Origin: Betaproteobacteria bacterium
Lineage (GTDB): Bacteria; Pseudomonadota; Gammaproteobacteria; Burkholderiales; Burkholderiaceae_C
Assembly: GCA_009921265.1 (NCBI GenBank)
Contig: RFYV01000008.1
Location: forward strand, 1 to 64,000
DNA length: 64,000 bases
Direction of reading: 5' to 3'
The notes under the pieces were generated by a model. The model saw nothing but the letters and a program-made list of their open reading frames with translations. It had not been told where the DNA came from and did not search any database. The position numbers were made by a program, and so were the translations under genes. Within the stretch, counting starts at the first letter, position 1. Every line of letters begins with the position of its first letter. Shown piece by piece: positions 45,318-55,063 of the stretch.

Positions 45318-46351
45318 AAATTTCAAATTTACTCCTTCCTGCATTTTTAGGCGCCTTATTTTTATTAACTGGATGCGAGCGTCCACCAACTGATACCGTA
45401 CAACACGGTTTTCGTGGCACGGGTATGGTTCAAGTTTATAACCCCCGATTGCTTGCAATCAAGACTGAAGAAAACGAGGTGCCTGCATCTTTGCCCGCAG
45501 TGCCTACCGATGGACCTAAAGCAGGACAGGTTTATAAAAATGTCAAAGTATTGGGCAATTTGAGTGTGAATGAATTCACACGATTGATGTTGTCGATGAC
45601 GACATGGGTTGCGCCCAATGAAGGTTGTGCTTATTGTCACAATCTAGCTAATTTGGCAGAAGACACCAAATACACCAAAGTGGTGGCTCGTCGCATGATT
45701 GAGATGACGCGTCACATCAATGCCGATTGGAAAACGCATGTGGCTGAGACAGGTGTTACTTGTTACACCTGCCATCGCGGAAATCCTGTTCCCAATTATG
45801 TTTGGTTTAAAGAGCCCGAGCAAGACAAAGGCGCGGATTTCATTGGAGACCGCGCAGGGCAAAATTTGGCAGCGACCAGTGTTGGACTCTCATCCTTGCC
45901 AAGCGACCCCTTCACGCCATTTTTATTGGGTGAGTTGGATATTCGAGTCAATGGAAGCACCGCATTACCCAGTGGAAATCGCCATTCAATCAAACAAGCT
46001 GAGTGGACGTATGGCTTGATGACGCATATGTCATCTTCACTTGGTGTCAATTGTACGTATTGTCATAACACGCAATCTTTTTCAAGTTGGAAAGGCAGTC
46101 CACCACAACGTGCAACTGCTTGGCACGGTATTCGAATGGCGCGTGATTTAAATACCGCATATTTAGAACCATTGGCGCCTGTATTCCCACAGCACCGACT
46201 CGGTGAATTAGGTGATGCTGCAAAGGCTAATTGCGCAACCTGTCATCAAGGCGCATACAAACCACTCAACGGTCAATCGATGTTGAAAGATCACCCGCAA
46301 CTCGCAGGTCCCGGTGTGCAAACCCAAGTGGCATCTGCAAATAAAAAATAA
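45314..46351 (+). CDS. pufC: reaction-centre tetrahaem cytochrome c subunit
   Basis: A 345-residue periplasmic cytochrome that rereduces the photo-oxidised special pair. The signal sequence ends with lipobox LLTGC (Cys21), so the mature protein is a lipoprotein made by Lgt. Four CxxCH motifs are present: CAYCH, CYTCH, CTYCH and CATCH, with axial methionines in the preceding helices (for example [13 protein letters not shown]). It is coupled to pufM. Likely soluble donors are the HiPIP and the small cytochrome c encoded in this window. Confidence 0.96.
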   Translation: MKISNLLLPAFLGALFLLTGCERPPTDTVQHGFRGTGMVQVYNPRLLAIKTEENEVPASLPAVPTDGPKAGQVYKNVKVLGNLSVNEFTRLMLSMTTWVAPNEGCAYCHNLANLAEDTKYTKVVARRMIEMTRHINADWKTHVAETGVTCYTCHRGNPVPNYVWFKEPEQDKGADFIGDRAGQNLAATSVGLSSLPSDPFTPFLLGELDIRVNGSTALPSGNRHSIKQAEWTYGLMTHMSSSLGVNCTYCHNTQSFSSWKGSPPQRATAWHGIRMARDLNTAYLEPLAPVFPQHRLGELGDAAKANCATCHQGAYKPLNGQSMLKDHPQLAGPGVQTQVASANKK

Positions 46352-46361
46352 AAAATGAAAT

Positions 46362-47120
46362 ATGCAAACCCCTGTATCCACCATTTCAGGGGTTGTTGTT
46401 GTCATACTGGTTGACCTCTTAAAAAAATATCGCAGCTGGGGTTGGATCAAACTCGCCCAAGGGGCCGCTGGTTTTCGCCAAACACCGGGCTTGCTTTTCA
46501 TGAAAGTAATGGGCAGCGGCCATGAGGGTGGTTTTGGTTTGCGACCCAGCGCCAGTCATCAAGGATTGGTGTGTATGTTTGAAACACTTGAAACTGCGCA
46601 AGCATTTTTAGAAAGTGAATCGCTGTTTCAATACAAAGAAAATTCCAAAGAATATTGGGCTGGTTTACTGACGGTGGATTCGAGTCGCGGTCAGTGGAGC
46701 GGTCAAACATGGGCGGCGACACCGCAGGACATGGTTGAAAATTTTAAATCATTAGCATTAAATCAACAGCAAAACAATTGGTTGGTCACACTAACAAGAG
46801 CTAGTATCAAACCCACCAGCACGATAGCGTTTTGGCGTTATGCACCTGCAGCACAAGCCGATCTCCATCAAGCAGCAGGCTGTTTGTTGGCAATGGGTTT
46901 GGGTGAAGCGCCTTTGGTGCGGCAATGCACGTTTAGTATTTGGAAAGATACGGAATCGATGTTGAACTACGCCAAGCGGGGCGCGCATCAACAAGCCATT
47001 CAAGCCGCCTATAAGAATGAATTTTTTTCTGAATCGATGTTTGCGCGTATGCGTGTTCTTGTATCGTCTGGCGTTTGGGCGGGCGTTGAATATGGACAAG
47101 AGAAGTTAAGTCATGTCTGA
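46362..47120 (+). CDS. crtA: spheroidene monooxygenase
   Basis: Oxygen-dependent C2 ketolation of spheroidene to spheroidenone. 252 residues. FRQTPGLLFMKVMGSGHEGGFGLRPSASHQGLVCMFET and RGQWSGQTWAATP are family blocks, and no haem-binding Cys motif stands out. ATG 46362 has no ribosome-binding site, and its first codons lie in a hairpin (46367-46394), so translation may be reduced. There is no alternative ATG, GTG or TTG nearby. Its stop overlaps crtD by 8 bases. Confidence 0.88.
   Translation: MQTPVSTISGVVVVILVDLLKKYRSWGWIKLAQGAAGFRQTPGLLFMKVMGSGHEGGFGLRPSASHQGLVCMFETLETAQAFLESESLFQYKENSKEYWAGLLTVDSSRGQWSGQTWAATPQDMVENFKSLALNQQQNNWLVTLTRASIKPTSTIAFWRYAPAAQADLHQAAGCLLAMGLGEAPLVRQCTFSIWKDTESMLNYAKRGAHQQAIQAAYKNEFFSESMFARMRVLVSSGVWAGVEYGQEKLSHV
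46367..46394 (+). terminator. hairpin after pufC, inside the crtA start
   Basis: AACCCCTG (46367-46374) pairs with CAGGGGTT (46387-46394) around a 12-base loop and is followed by GTTGTTGTC rather than a pure T-run. It could act as a pufC attenuator or mask crtA initiation. Confidence 0.5.
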
Positions 47121-48645
47121 TGCACGCGTGATCGTGATTGGTTCGGGTATCGCGGGATTGGTGAGTGCGACGCAACTTGCGCACCAAGGTTATGCGGTGA
47201 CATTGATTGAGGCCGCTGATTCACCAGGCGGAAAAATACGCACGGTTGTGGTCGATGGCGCGCCGATTGACAGTGGACCGACGGTTTTTACGATGCGTTG
47301 GATTTTTGATCAAATTTTTGATTCAATTGGAACGCAATTAGAGAGCGAAGTAAAAATTGATGCCTTAGAAGTGATTGCAAGACATGCATGGGGTGATGGT
47401 GCACGTCTTGATTTGTATTCAGAGTACGAGCGATCGTTAGATGCTGTGGCTCAATTTGCAGGATTAGAAGAAGCACAAAACTTTAAACGGTTTTGCGAAA
47501 AAATTCGAAATTTATACGATGTGTTGCAGCAACCTTTTATTCAATCGGCATCACCCACCATGTTAAAGATGGTGACTGGGCTGGGTTTGAATGGTTTAAC
47601 TCAGTTGGCATCGATTGGTGCAATGTCCAATTTATGGAACAGCTTGGGTCGCTATTTTAAAAATCCAAGATTACTCCAACTCTTTGCACGTTACTCCACT
47701 TACTGTGGATCGTCGCCTTGGCAAGCGCCCGCTACATTGATGATGATTGCGCAAGTGGAGATGGACGGCGTGTGGTCGGTGTTAGGCGGCATGCATGCCT
47801 TGGCGCGTGCCTTTGAGCGTTTGGCTTTGGCACGTGGTGTGAATTTTCGTTACAACACACGTGTAGAAAAAATATTAACAAAGGATGGTCGTGTGCTGGG
47901 TGTGCAGTTGTCGGGCGGTGAAGTGTTGACTGCCGATGCTGTTATTTTTAATGGGGACCACGCCGCATTGAGCGAAGGTCTTTTAAGCCCACATGACAAT
48001 CAATCAAATCAATATAAAACACCTGAGCGGTCTTTGTCTGCATTAACATGGTCTATCAATGCCAAAACATCTGGCTTTGATTTATCGAGGCACAATATTT
48101 TTTTTCAAAACCATTATCAGCAAGAGTTTGACGATATTTTTAAACATCAGCGTTTGCCACAAACGCCAACTGTTTATGTATGCGCGCAAGACCGTGGAAC
48201 ATCTGTGCCAGTCGAAGGTACGGAAAAATTATTATGTTTAGTCAATGCACCAGCCATTGGCGACACCCATCAACTCACTCAAGAGGCGATTGAATCATGC
48301 GAGAAGAAAAGCTTTGCTTTGCTCAGTCAGTGTGGATTGGAGATCGATCGAACAAGCCGCAACACAGTGCGAACCACGCCCGTGGATTTCCATCGGCTAT
48401 TCCCAGCGACGGGAGGGGCGCTGTATGGTCAAGCAACGCACGGATGGATAGTGCCACTGACGCGTCAAAAAGCCAACAGTCACATCAAAGGATTGATGCT
48501 GGCAGGTGGGAGTGTTCACCCGGGTCCGGGGGTTCCTATGGCCGCTATGTCGGGTCAGCTGGCGGCCGCAGCAGTCAAGGCGCACCTGTCTTCAACCAAA
48601 AAGTTCCACCCGGTGGCTACTTATGGTGGTATGTCGATGCGTTGA
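47113..48645 (+). CDS. crtD: hydroxyneurosporene/methoxyneurosporene desaturase (C-3,4)
   Basis: FAD-dependent C-3,4 desaturation in the spheroidene pathway. 510 residues of the CrtI-type amine-oxidase fold: dinucleotide site VIGSGIAGLVSATQLAHQG (about 8-26), second FAD block SPGGKIRTVVVDGAPIDSGPTVF, and the C-terminal signature GGSVHPGPGVPMAAMSGQLAA. The last ~200 bases overlap the reading frame of crtC. It overlaps crtA by 8 bases. Confidence 0.92.
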   Translation: MSDARVIVIGSGIAGLVSATQLAHQGYAVTLIEAADSPGGKIRTVVVDGAPIDSGPTVFTMRWIFDQIFDSIGTQLESEVKIDALEVIARHAWGDGARLDLYSEYERSLDAVAQFAGLEEAQNFKRFCEKIRNLYDVLQQPFIQSASPTMLKMVTGLGLNGLTQLASIGAMSNLWNSLGRYFKNPRLLQLFARYSTYCGSSPWQAPATLMMIAQVEMDGVWSVLGGMHALARAFERLALARGVNFRYNTRVEKILTKDGRVLGVQLSGGEVLTADAVIFNGDHAALSEGLLSPHDNQSNQYKTPERSLSALTWSINAKTSGFDLSRHNIFFQNHYQQEFDDIFKHQRLPQTPTVYVCAQDRGTSVPVEGTEKLLCLVNAPAIGDTHQLTQEAIESCEKKSFALLSQCGLEIDRTSRNTVRTTPVDFHRLFPATGGALYGQATHGWIVPLTRQKANSHIKGLMLAGGSVHPGPGVPMAAMSGQLAAAAVKAHLSSTKKFHPVATYGGMSMR

Positions 48646-49475
48646 GTGATTGTGGTCAATTTGGAATCACACTCATTGCTTTTGTAGGAAGTGTTTTTTC
48701 TCCCTACTATGCATGGGCAAGAAATAAAAAAAGTAAGCCAAACGACGTCGACCCCGAAAATTATTGCGCACTCAATGTGGCGCTCTATCACCCCACATCC
48801 TCAAGATGGGCGATGACTGAACGCGGAGCGCGTCATGTGTCGCGTGGCAGCGATTTTTTTAAAGTTGGACCTAGTGAAATTCAATGGGATGGAACACATC
48901 GCATTCGAGGAACTGTTCGTGTGCACGCTGAGCAACTCTTTACCTTTGCAGCGCCCCTGGATTCAAACTGTCAACACATGTGGGGTCCGATTGCACCCAG
49001 TGCGCGCGTTGAAGTTCAATTGAATCAACCCGCGCAGTCTTGGTCGGGACACGGTTATTTAGACTCCAATGAAGGCTTGGAACCTATTGATGGCGCATTT
49101 CAGAAATGGAATTGGTCGCGTTGTCGTTTGTCAAATGGCGATACCGCTGTTTTATATGACGTGTATTCCAAGCAAGGAGTCAACAAGGTACTGGCATTGA
49201 TATTTAGCCAGGCGGGGGATGTTAAAACCTTTGCGGTGCCGTCTGATTTTGCGATGTCACCTACTTTTTGGCGGCTCAATCGATCGATGCGAGCCGATGG
49301 TCCATCAAAGGTATTGCAACAACTGGAAGACACGCCTTTTTATCAACGCGCATTGCTTCAAACGCAACTTATGGGTGAGACGGCCGTTGCTTTTCACGAA
49401 AGTTTATCGATTCCGAGATTGGTGTCGCCGATCGTGCAAGCGATGCTGCCTTTTCGAATGCCGCGTATTTCGTAA
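48444..49475 (+). CDS. crtC: carotenoid 1,2-hydratase
   Basis: Adds water across the C-1,2 double bond of neurosporene or lycopene-type ends. The recognisable domain begins PVFNQKVPPGGYLWWYVDALSD and continues with ITLIAFVGSVFSPYYAWA, YCALNVALYH and HVSRGSDFFKVGPS. In this frame the nearest canonical start is ATG 48444, giving 343 residues whose first ~45 are a Ser/Gly-rich by-product of the overlapping crtD gene. No ATG, GTG or TTG occurs between 48447 and the conserved domain. A non-AUG start is the alternative. The open frame extends further up to 48297. Confidence 0.85.
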   Translation: MDSATDASKSQQSHQRIDAGRWECSPGSGGSYGRYVGSAGGRSSQGAPVFNQKVPPGGYLWWYVDALSDCGQFGITLIAFVGSVFSPYYAWARNKKSKPNDVDPENYCALNVALYHPTSSRWAMTERGARHVSRGSDFFKVGPSEIQWDGTHRIRGTVRVHAEQLFTFAAPLDSNCQHMWGPIAPSARVEVQLNQPAQSWSGHGYLDSNEGLEPIDGAFQKWNWSRCRLSNGDTAVLYDVYSKQGVNKVLALIFSQAGDVKTFAVPSDFAMSPTFWRLNRSMRADGPSKVLQQLEDTPFYQRALLQTQLMGETAVAFHESLSIPRLVSPIVQAMLPFRMPRIS

Positions 49476-49500
49476 AAGTCGAGGGTATGGTTTTTAATTT

Positions 49501-50559
49501 TTAATGAAAACCAATGCCTTTGCGCTGAGACTCGATTCTTTCAAACATCTCAAACATCCAATCGATGCGCTGTCCCACTGTGCGGTTGGGAAATCCATCG
49601 GGCAAATAAGGCAATGGGCGCTCTGATTTTTGACAATCGCCGACTAAATATTTAATTGCTTCTAAAGGCTCAGAGGGTGTAGCTGAAGACTTGATCCATG
49701 TCGCTTGAATTTGTGATTGACCAACCAAGGCGAGTTTGCGTGCTTTGCTCACCACGGTTCGATGGTTGATGGAGTCATAGCCATCGCGACGCAGTTGATG
49801 ACCAATCTCTGCATAGATCAAGCGCGCGGCCAAAATGGCCGATCGACAATCGCGTGGAAGTTGTGCAATGCCATCGGTGGCTTTTTTATAGAGTTGGTCT
49901 GCTTCGTTTAAAAGACGCGCAATGACTTTTTGAATGGCCTCAGAAAAATGGGGTTGTTTCAACCACGCATCAGGATCGATTCCTTCTTCACGCATCCACG
50001 CCAGTGGCAAATATAAACGACCGTTGCGTGCATCTTCGCCCACATCGCGAGCGATATTGGTCAATTGCATCGCAACACCCAACTCACACGCGCGTGCCAG
50101 CGTGGTTTCGTTTTTGGGTCCCATCATCCAACACATCAATGCGCCCACCGTACCTGCAACACGTGCACCATATCCATGGAGATCTTCAATGGTTTCATAG
50201 CGTTTGCCATTCGCATCCCATTCAAATCCATCAATTAATGCATCCAACATGGTGCGTGGCAATTCATATTGATGAACCAAGAGGGCGAGCGCTTGGTCTT
50301 CAACCATTGATTGGGGGCGTCCCTTATAAATCAAATCGATTCTGTATTTGAGTTCTTGTAGTGCAAGCTCTGAGGATTCACCGTTATCGACTAAATCATC
50401 TGCAACGCGACAAAATGCGTACAAGGCAATCGCTGCTGCACGCATGCGTGAAGGCAATAGTTTGGATGCAGCAAAAAAACTTTTAGAGCCACCCCGCATC
50501 ATTTCGACACAGGCTTGCAAATCGTATTCGGGTTGAATTTCAGACGAACGCATTAACAT
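49501..50559 (-). CDS. crtB: phytoene synthase
   Basis: Head-to-head condensation of two GGPP to phytoene. 352 residues from ATG 50559, chosen for GGTGG six bases upstream; ATG 50553 is close behind. The first Asp-rich motif is VADDLVDNG near residue 54, the second NIARDVGEDARNGRLYLPLAWM near 170. YGARVAGTVGALMCWMMG is also conserved. It overlaps the end of crtI by 20 bases and ends 25 bases from crtC on the other strand. Confidence 0.94.
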   Translation of the reverse strand: MLMRSSEIQPEYDLQACVEMMRGGSKSFFAASKLLPSRMRAAAIALYAFCRVADDLVDNGESSELALQELKYRIDLIYKGRPQSMVEDQALALLVHQYELPRTMLDALIDGFEWDANGKRYETIEDLHGYGARVAGTVGALMCWMMGPKNETTLARACELGVAMQLTNIARDVGEDARNGRLYLPLAWMREEGIDPDAWLKQPHFSEAIQKVIARLLNEADQLYKKATDGIAQLPRDCRSAILAARLIYAEIGHQLRRDGYDSINHRTVVSKARKLALVGQSQIQATWIKSSATPSEPLEAIKYLVGDCQKSERPLPYLPDGFPNRTVGQRIDWMFEMFERIESQRKGIGFH

Positions 50560-52084
50560 GAGGAACCACCGTTTCAAGTGCTTTGGCTGACATCAACACA
50601 CCAGGAACACCTGCACCTGGATGGGTGCCAGCTCCAACAACAAACAAACCTTTCACATCCTCACTGCGGTTGTGCGGTCTGAACCAAGCGCTTTGCAAAA
50701 GTAAGGGTTCAAGACCAAAGCCCGCGCCTTTGAATGACCACAAACGATCTTTGAAATCTTGCGGCGTCATCATTTTGGACGTGACGATGTGTTTGGATAG
50801 ACCAGGTAAAACGTTAGCTTCGAGCGCTGCTTCAATCGTCGATCGATATTTCTCGGCTTCAACCGCCCAATCTGTGCCACTGTCTAAATGCGGCACAGGC
50901 GAAAGTGCATAAAAGGTATCGCATCCTGCAGGCGCCAACGAAGGATCGGTCGCGGTGGGCCTGTGCAAATACAAACTGAAATCTTTTGACAAATGGTGAC
51001 GTTTAAAAATATCGTTGAGCAACTCTTTGTAGCGAGGACCTAAAACCATCATGTGGTGAGGCACATCAGGGTATTGTTGATTGGTTCCAAAATACCAAAC
51101 AAACAATCCCATGGAGTAGCGTCCGTTGTCAATCTTGCGATCGCTCCAGTGGCGGCGATGTTGGGGTGCTACCAAGTATTTATAGGTCCATGCCGTGTCG
51201 GCATTGCTGACAACAATATCAGCGGGTATGAATTCACCACTCTCTAATTCGACACCAACAGCTCGATCATTTTCAACTCTAATTTGTACAACGGGTGCGT
51301 TGTATTGAATAAAAATACCGCGATTACTTAAAAGTTTTACAAGCCCTTGCACAATGGCGCCTGTTCCACCCATTGCAGAATGAACGCCCCATGTCCTTTC
51401 CAAAGAATTAATCAATGCATAGGCACTGGTAACTGAAAATGGATTGCCACCAATGAGCAAGGGATGAAAACTCAAAACAATGCGCAACTTGTCGTTCTTG
51501 ATATGCTTGGCCACCAAACTGTAAATACTGCGCCAAGCCCCCATGCGAGCAAAAGAAGGAATCGCTTTCAATAGATCGCCAAAGGTATCAAATGCAACCG
51601 AGCCCAATCCTTCAAAGCCCAGTGTTTTGCAAAGTTCAGCGTCTGCTAAAAACCGCTCGTAACCCGCAAGATCATCAACTGAAAAACGTGCAATCTCTTT
51701 GCGCATAGCCACTTCGTCACCGCTATAGTCAAACCAAGTGCCATCACTGAAACGAATTCGGTAGAAGGGATCCATTGCGCGCAAATCAATGTCATCACTG
51801 AATTTTTTTCCACACAAGTTCCAAAGCTCTTCTAGTAAAAAAGGTGCGGTGATGATGGTGGGGCCTGCATCAAACGTAAAACCATCTTGTTTAAAAACAG
51901 AAGCGCGACCCCCTGCATTGCCGAGTTTTTCAACAATTTTGACGTCATAACCACGAACACTCAATCGAATGGCAGCAGCCAATCCACCAAAGCCACTGCC
52001 AACAACAACGGCAACGGGTTTTTTCTTGCCTTGCGCAAACATAGTATTGATCGCATTCAAGTCGTTATGGTTGATGGCGTTCAT
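50540..52084 (-). CDS. crtI: phytoene desaturase
   Basis: FAD-dependent desaturation of phytoene, to neurosporene in the spheroidene pathway (step number inferred). 514 residues: VVVGSGFGGLAAAIRLSVRGYDVKIVEKLGNAGGRASVF near 27-65, DAGPTIITAPFLLEELW, and C-terminal GLFVVGAGTHPGAGVPGVLMSAK. AAGAG precedes the ATG. It starts 11 bases after puhE on the same strand and overlaps crtB. Confidence 0.95.
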   Translation of the reverse strand: MNAINHNDLNAINTMFAQGKKKPVAVVVGSGFGGLAAAIRLSVRGYDVKIVEKLGNAGGRASVFKQDGFTFDAGPTIITAPFLLEELWNLCGKKFSDDIDLRAMDPFYRIRFSDGTWFDYSGDEVAMRKEIARFSVDDLAGYERFLADAELCKTLGFEGLGSVAFDTFGDLLKAIPSFARMGAWRSIYSLVAKHIKNDKLRIVLSFHPLLIGGNPFSVTSAYALINSLERTWGVHSAMGGTGAIVQGLVKLLSNRGIFIQYNAPVVQIRVENDRAVGVELESGEFIPADIVVSNADTAWTYKYLVAPQHRRHWSDRKIDNGRYSMGLFVWYFGTNQQYPDVPHHMMVLGPRYKELLNDIFKRHHLSKDFSLYLHRPTATDPSLAPAGCDTFYALSPVPHLDSGTDWAVEAEKYRSTIEAALEANVLPGLSKHIVTSKMMTPQDFKDRLWSFKGAGFGLEPLLLQSAWFRPHNRSEDVKGLFVVGAGTHPGAGVPGVLMSAKALETVVPHVNAFV

Positions 52085-52095
52085 AAGCGACTCTT

Positions 52096-52866
52096 TTAGG
52101 CAGAACTTACAGAAGTTTTAGACATGGCCCAACCCCAGATTCGTTGCATGGGCAAGGGAAAAATCATCAATGCATGTTCGACAATTGCCAGCGCAAGCAA
52201 ACTCGCCAACAACACCCAGCCTGTTGTAATCTCAACGGCGCCACTTTGAGTTTGCCAAACCAACCAAATCCATGTGCAAATCGACAAACTCACCGATATC
52301 AAAAACCACAAAGTAATTTTTCTTTTTCGAAAATAAGATGATAAATATTTCAAGTGTTGTGGCAAATAAGCTTCACCGTTTTCTGCAACTCCAAAAAATA
52401 AATTGAGTTTGGCACTCACGCGCATACACCACAGCAATGCAAAGGTACACAAGGCTACATGGTTGGAGTTGTCAAGTTGCATGACGCATAAAAAAATAAA
52501 ATTAAGCACCAAAGCGATTTCGTGGTGAATAACCACTTGCACGGATTGACTGAATCGTCTCCATCCCGTGGCTCCCTCGTCCATTGCAATTTTGCGAGGG
52601 CCTGTGATGGTTCCTGTTAAAAAAGCCAATTCGTGCCATCCCCACATCACGATCACGCTTCCAAAGCCAAGGTAAGCATTGAATTCGCTAAAACTTTTCA
52701 TACTGACCGAGACACCCCAAAAACTCAGACCCAAAAGAAATGTCCAAGCCAACATGCTCCAACGAAAACTCGTAGGGGGTAGGCGATCTAGCCACAAAAT
52801 CACACCTGTGCCTATCCACCAGCACATCACCGCATAAATAGCAGCAAATGCAACATCACTCACCAT
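52096..52866 (-). CDS. puhE: PuhE-type photosynthetic complex assembly protein
   Basis: A 256-residue polytopic membrane protein of the DUF3623/PuhE family, always found with acsF and puh genes and implicated in reaction-centre or bacteriochlorophyll assembly. Six to eight helices are visible. [29 protein letters not shown] and [19 protein letters not shown] are family blocks. ATG 52866 ([19 protein letters not shown]) overlaps acsF by 7 bases; the longer frame lies in acsF. Confidence 0.9.
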   Translation of the reverse strand: MVSDVAFAAIYAVMCWWIGTGVILWLDRLPPTSFRWSMLAWTFLLGLSFWGVSVSMKSFSEFNAYLGFGSVIVMWGWHELAFLTGTITGPRKIAMDEGATGWRRFSQSVQVVIHHEIALVLNFIFLCVMQLDNSNHVALCTFALLWCMRVSAKLNLFFGVAENGEAYLPQHLKYLSSYFRKRKITLWFLISVSLSICTWIWLVWQTQSGAVEITTGWVLLASLLALAIVEHALMIFPLPMQRIWGWAMSKTSVSSA

Positions 52867-53939
52867 GATGGAACCACGCGTGTGCTTGCTGGCAATTCGT
52901 GCTCCAGTGTGTCCATCATGTAGAGGCGAGCGAAAGTCCAAAATGCTTGAACAGCGCAGACCGCTTGGGTTAAGCGTCCTGCAATACCACCTTTGAGTTT
53001 GGCTGCATCATTGGCTTTTGATATTTCAAATAAGCGTGCCAAACCCGCTCTGAATTGAGGATTATCGGTATCAAGCGACAACGGAAATACTTGTTTGGAA
53101 ATTTCTGTTGTGATTCTAAATACGGTGTAGTCGTACTCATCGGTGTTGAGACCCATGGCCTCGTGCAACATCGGGCGTGTATGGTCACGCACATACATCG
53201 TGGCATAAACCGCAAGCAAGAAAAATTTAATCCACAACAGATTACCACCACGCAACAAATGTGGATTGGCGCGCATGATCAATGCAAACGATTCACCATG
53301 TCTAAACTCGTCGTTACACCATCTCTCAAACCAACGAAAGATCGGATGAAAACGTTTGTCTGGGTTTTTTTCTAGATGTCTAAAGATGGTAATGTAGCGT
53401 GCATAACCAATTTTTTCAGAAAGATAGGTTGCATAAAAAATATACTTGGGCTTAAAGAACGTGTAAGCCTTGGTTCGTTTGAGATCGCCCAAATCGATAC
53501 CTAAGCCAAAATCACGCAAGGACTGATTGATAAAACCTGCATGACGCGATTCATCGCGTGCCATATAGGTCATCAATTGTTTGATATCGGGATTGTTGAC
53601 GTGTTTTCGAATTTCGTTGTACAAAATACAACCCGAAAATTCGGAGGTGAGTGAACTGATCAGGAAGTCTAAAAACTCTTGACGCATTTCGGGTGAGAGT
53701 TGTGGCATATGGAGCGCCACCTCATCGGCAAACTGAGCGTCACGCTGGAAGTGATCGTGGTTATTATCGCCTTCGTACTCTTTCATCATCTGATCCCATT
53801 CTTGTCGCACCGATGAAACATTGATGCGATCCATGGCGTCAAAATCAGTTGTGTAAAAGCGGGGATTGAGCATTGAACTTTGTACGGCCTTCTCGTTGGC
53901 GTCGGTGGCCGATTCAATGGACGATATAACAGTTGACAT
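52860..53939 (-). CDS. acsF: Mg-protoporphyrin IX monomethyl ester oxidative cyclase
   Basis: Di-iron, oxygen-requiring enzyme forming ring E of protochlorophyllide. 359 residues. Iron ligands fall in the ferritin-like pairs [27 protein letters not shown] and [11 protein letters not shown]. Its presence, with no bchE in view, indicates aerobic bacteriochlorophyll synthesis. A second subunit (BciE) used by some proteobacteria is not in the window. puhE overlaps its stop; puhC is 18 bases upstream. Confidence 0.96.
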   Translation of the reverse strand: MSTVISSIESATDANEKAVQSSMLNPRFYTTDFDAMDRINVSSVRQEWDQMMKEYEGDNNHDHFQRDAQFADEVALHMPQLSPEMRQEFLDFLISSLTSEFSGCILYNEIRKHVNNPDIKQLMTYMARDESRHAGFINQSLRDFGLGIDLGDLKRTKAYTFFKPKYIFYATYLSEKIGYARYITIFRHLEKNPDKRFHPIFRWFERWCNDEFRHGESFALIMRANPHLLRGGNLLWIKFFLLAVYATMYVRDHTRPMLHEAMGLNTDEYDYTVFRITTEISKQVFPLSLDTDNPQFRAGLARLFEISKANDAAKLKGGIAGRLTQAVCAVQAFWTFARLYMMDTLEHELPASTRVVPSW

Positions 53940-53957
53940 CCGTGTTCTCCTGAGTTT

Positions 53958-54410
53958 TTATTTCAATTTTCGGTAAATCTGTGAGTTGTCTGGTCCAAAC
54001 GACACCAAATGTATAGCTTCGCCTGTTGCGGGATCACTCAAAATCATTTGTCCATCGCTGTGTCCTGAAAGTTCAAAAGCGGTTTCAGAACCAATAGATC
54101 TTTTTTTACGCTCGCGCACTAGTGCACGCAAGGTGCCTCTTAAAAATCCTTGTTCACCTTCAAACGTTGCAATTTTTTGTTCTGTGGTTGTATCAAATAC
54201 AAAAATCTCACCCTGACTGCCATCTTCAAAGCGCAATGATTTTTTCCAAATCACCGGCGCATCGATCTCTCGCACATCAACGCCAGATTGGCGCAGGGTA
54301 AAAACACTGAGCATGAGCAGTGCCAATCCCATCAAAATCCAACGCGCGATAACAGGTACGGCAGGTTGTGCGTTGATTGATGAATGATGCGCGGCAAAAT
54401 TTTTATTCAT
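53958..54410 (-). CDS. puhC: photosynthetic complex assembly protein PuhC
   Basis: 150 residues with one N-terminal membrane helix (about 20-42) and a periplasmic domain ending in GFLRGTLRALVRERKKRSIG…GQMILSDPATGEAIHLVSFGPDN, the PuhC signature. PuhC influences reaction-centre and LH1 organisation in Rhodobacter. Its ATG overlaps the puhB stop by four bases. Confidence 0.92.
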   Translation of the reverse strand: MNKNFAAHHSSINAQPAVPVIARWILMGLALLMLSVFTLRQSGVDVREIDAPVIWKKSLRFEDGSQGEIFVFDTTTEQKIATFEGEQGFLRGTLRALVRERKKRSIGSETAFELSGHSDGQMILSDPATGEAIHLVSFGPDNSQIYRKLK

Positions 54411-55063
54411 GCTTGCACCAAAGATTGTGGATTGCCATGACTTTGATCATTACCCAAAGCCATCAACTGCTCGTTGGGACATTCTTTGCGCCAAGCTTGC
54501 AACACACGCTGCGCCACTTGTTCGGCTTGGGGGACGCAACGAAGTGTGGGTTGCGGATCGTTGATGCGCCAAGCGCGCACGTGGGGCCACAGATTGAGCC
54601 AGCCAACTGGGCTAGAAGTAGAAATGCCTAAAGCAATATTGCCAGTTTGATTTTTAAAAAGTAACAAATCAGAAGAAACTATTTTTTTGAGCGGCAGGTT
54701 AAATGTTAATGACAACACAATACCAATTCGCATCACGATGCGGCGATTGGTGAGTGTGTACATAGTGGCCTTGCTTGAAAGGTGCGCACTACATGCCAAC
54801 AATCCCAACGCCACTGAAGCCAAAAAGACACTGGTTCCGATTTGCTTGAGCAAGTCCAGTGTGGGTGTGCTGTTATCTAACAAATGAACCAACTGAAACG
54901 CAATCATCAAAGCAAAATAAATTAAAATTTTGCGCAAGTGAAATGCGTCAACGGCCAATTGTTTCCAATCGGGGTGTCCCTGCCAAATAATGAATTCATT
55001 GCGCGGCAAATTCTCGGGCAAGCCTAAAGACGCTTCAAACTCATGTTCGTGATGCGCCTTCAT
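54407..55063 (-). CDS. puhB: photosynthetic complex assembly protein PuhB
   Basis: 218 residues, with helices near 45-65 and 75-97 followed by a PH-like/bPH domain (TMYTLTNRRIVMRIGIVLSLTFNLPLKKI). PuhB assists reaction-centre assembly. The N-terminal GLPENLPRNEFIIWQGHPDWKQLAVDAFHLRK is typical. It overlaps puhA and puhC by four bases each. Confidence 0.92.
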   Translation of the reverse strand: MKAHHEHEFEASLGLPENLPRNEFIIWQGHPDWKQLAVDAFHLRKILIYFALMIAFQLVHLLDNSTPTLDLLKQIGTSVFLASVALGLLACSAHLSSKATMYTLTNRRIVMRIGIVLSLTFNLPLKKIVSSDLLLFKNQTGNIALGISTSSPVGWLNLWPHVRAWRINDPQPTLRCVPQAEQVAQRVLQAWRKECPNEQLMALGNDQSHGNPQSLVQA

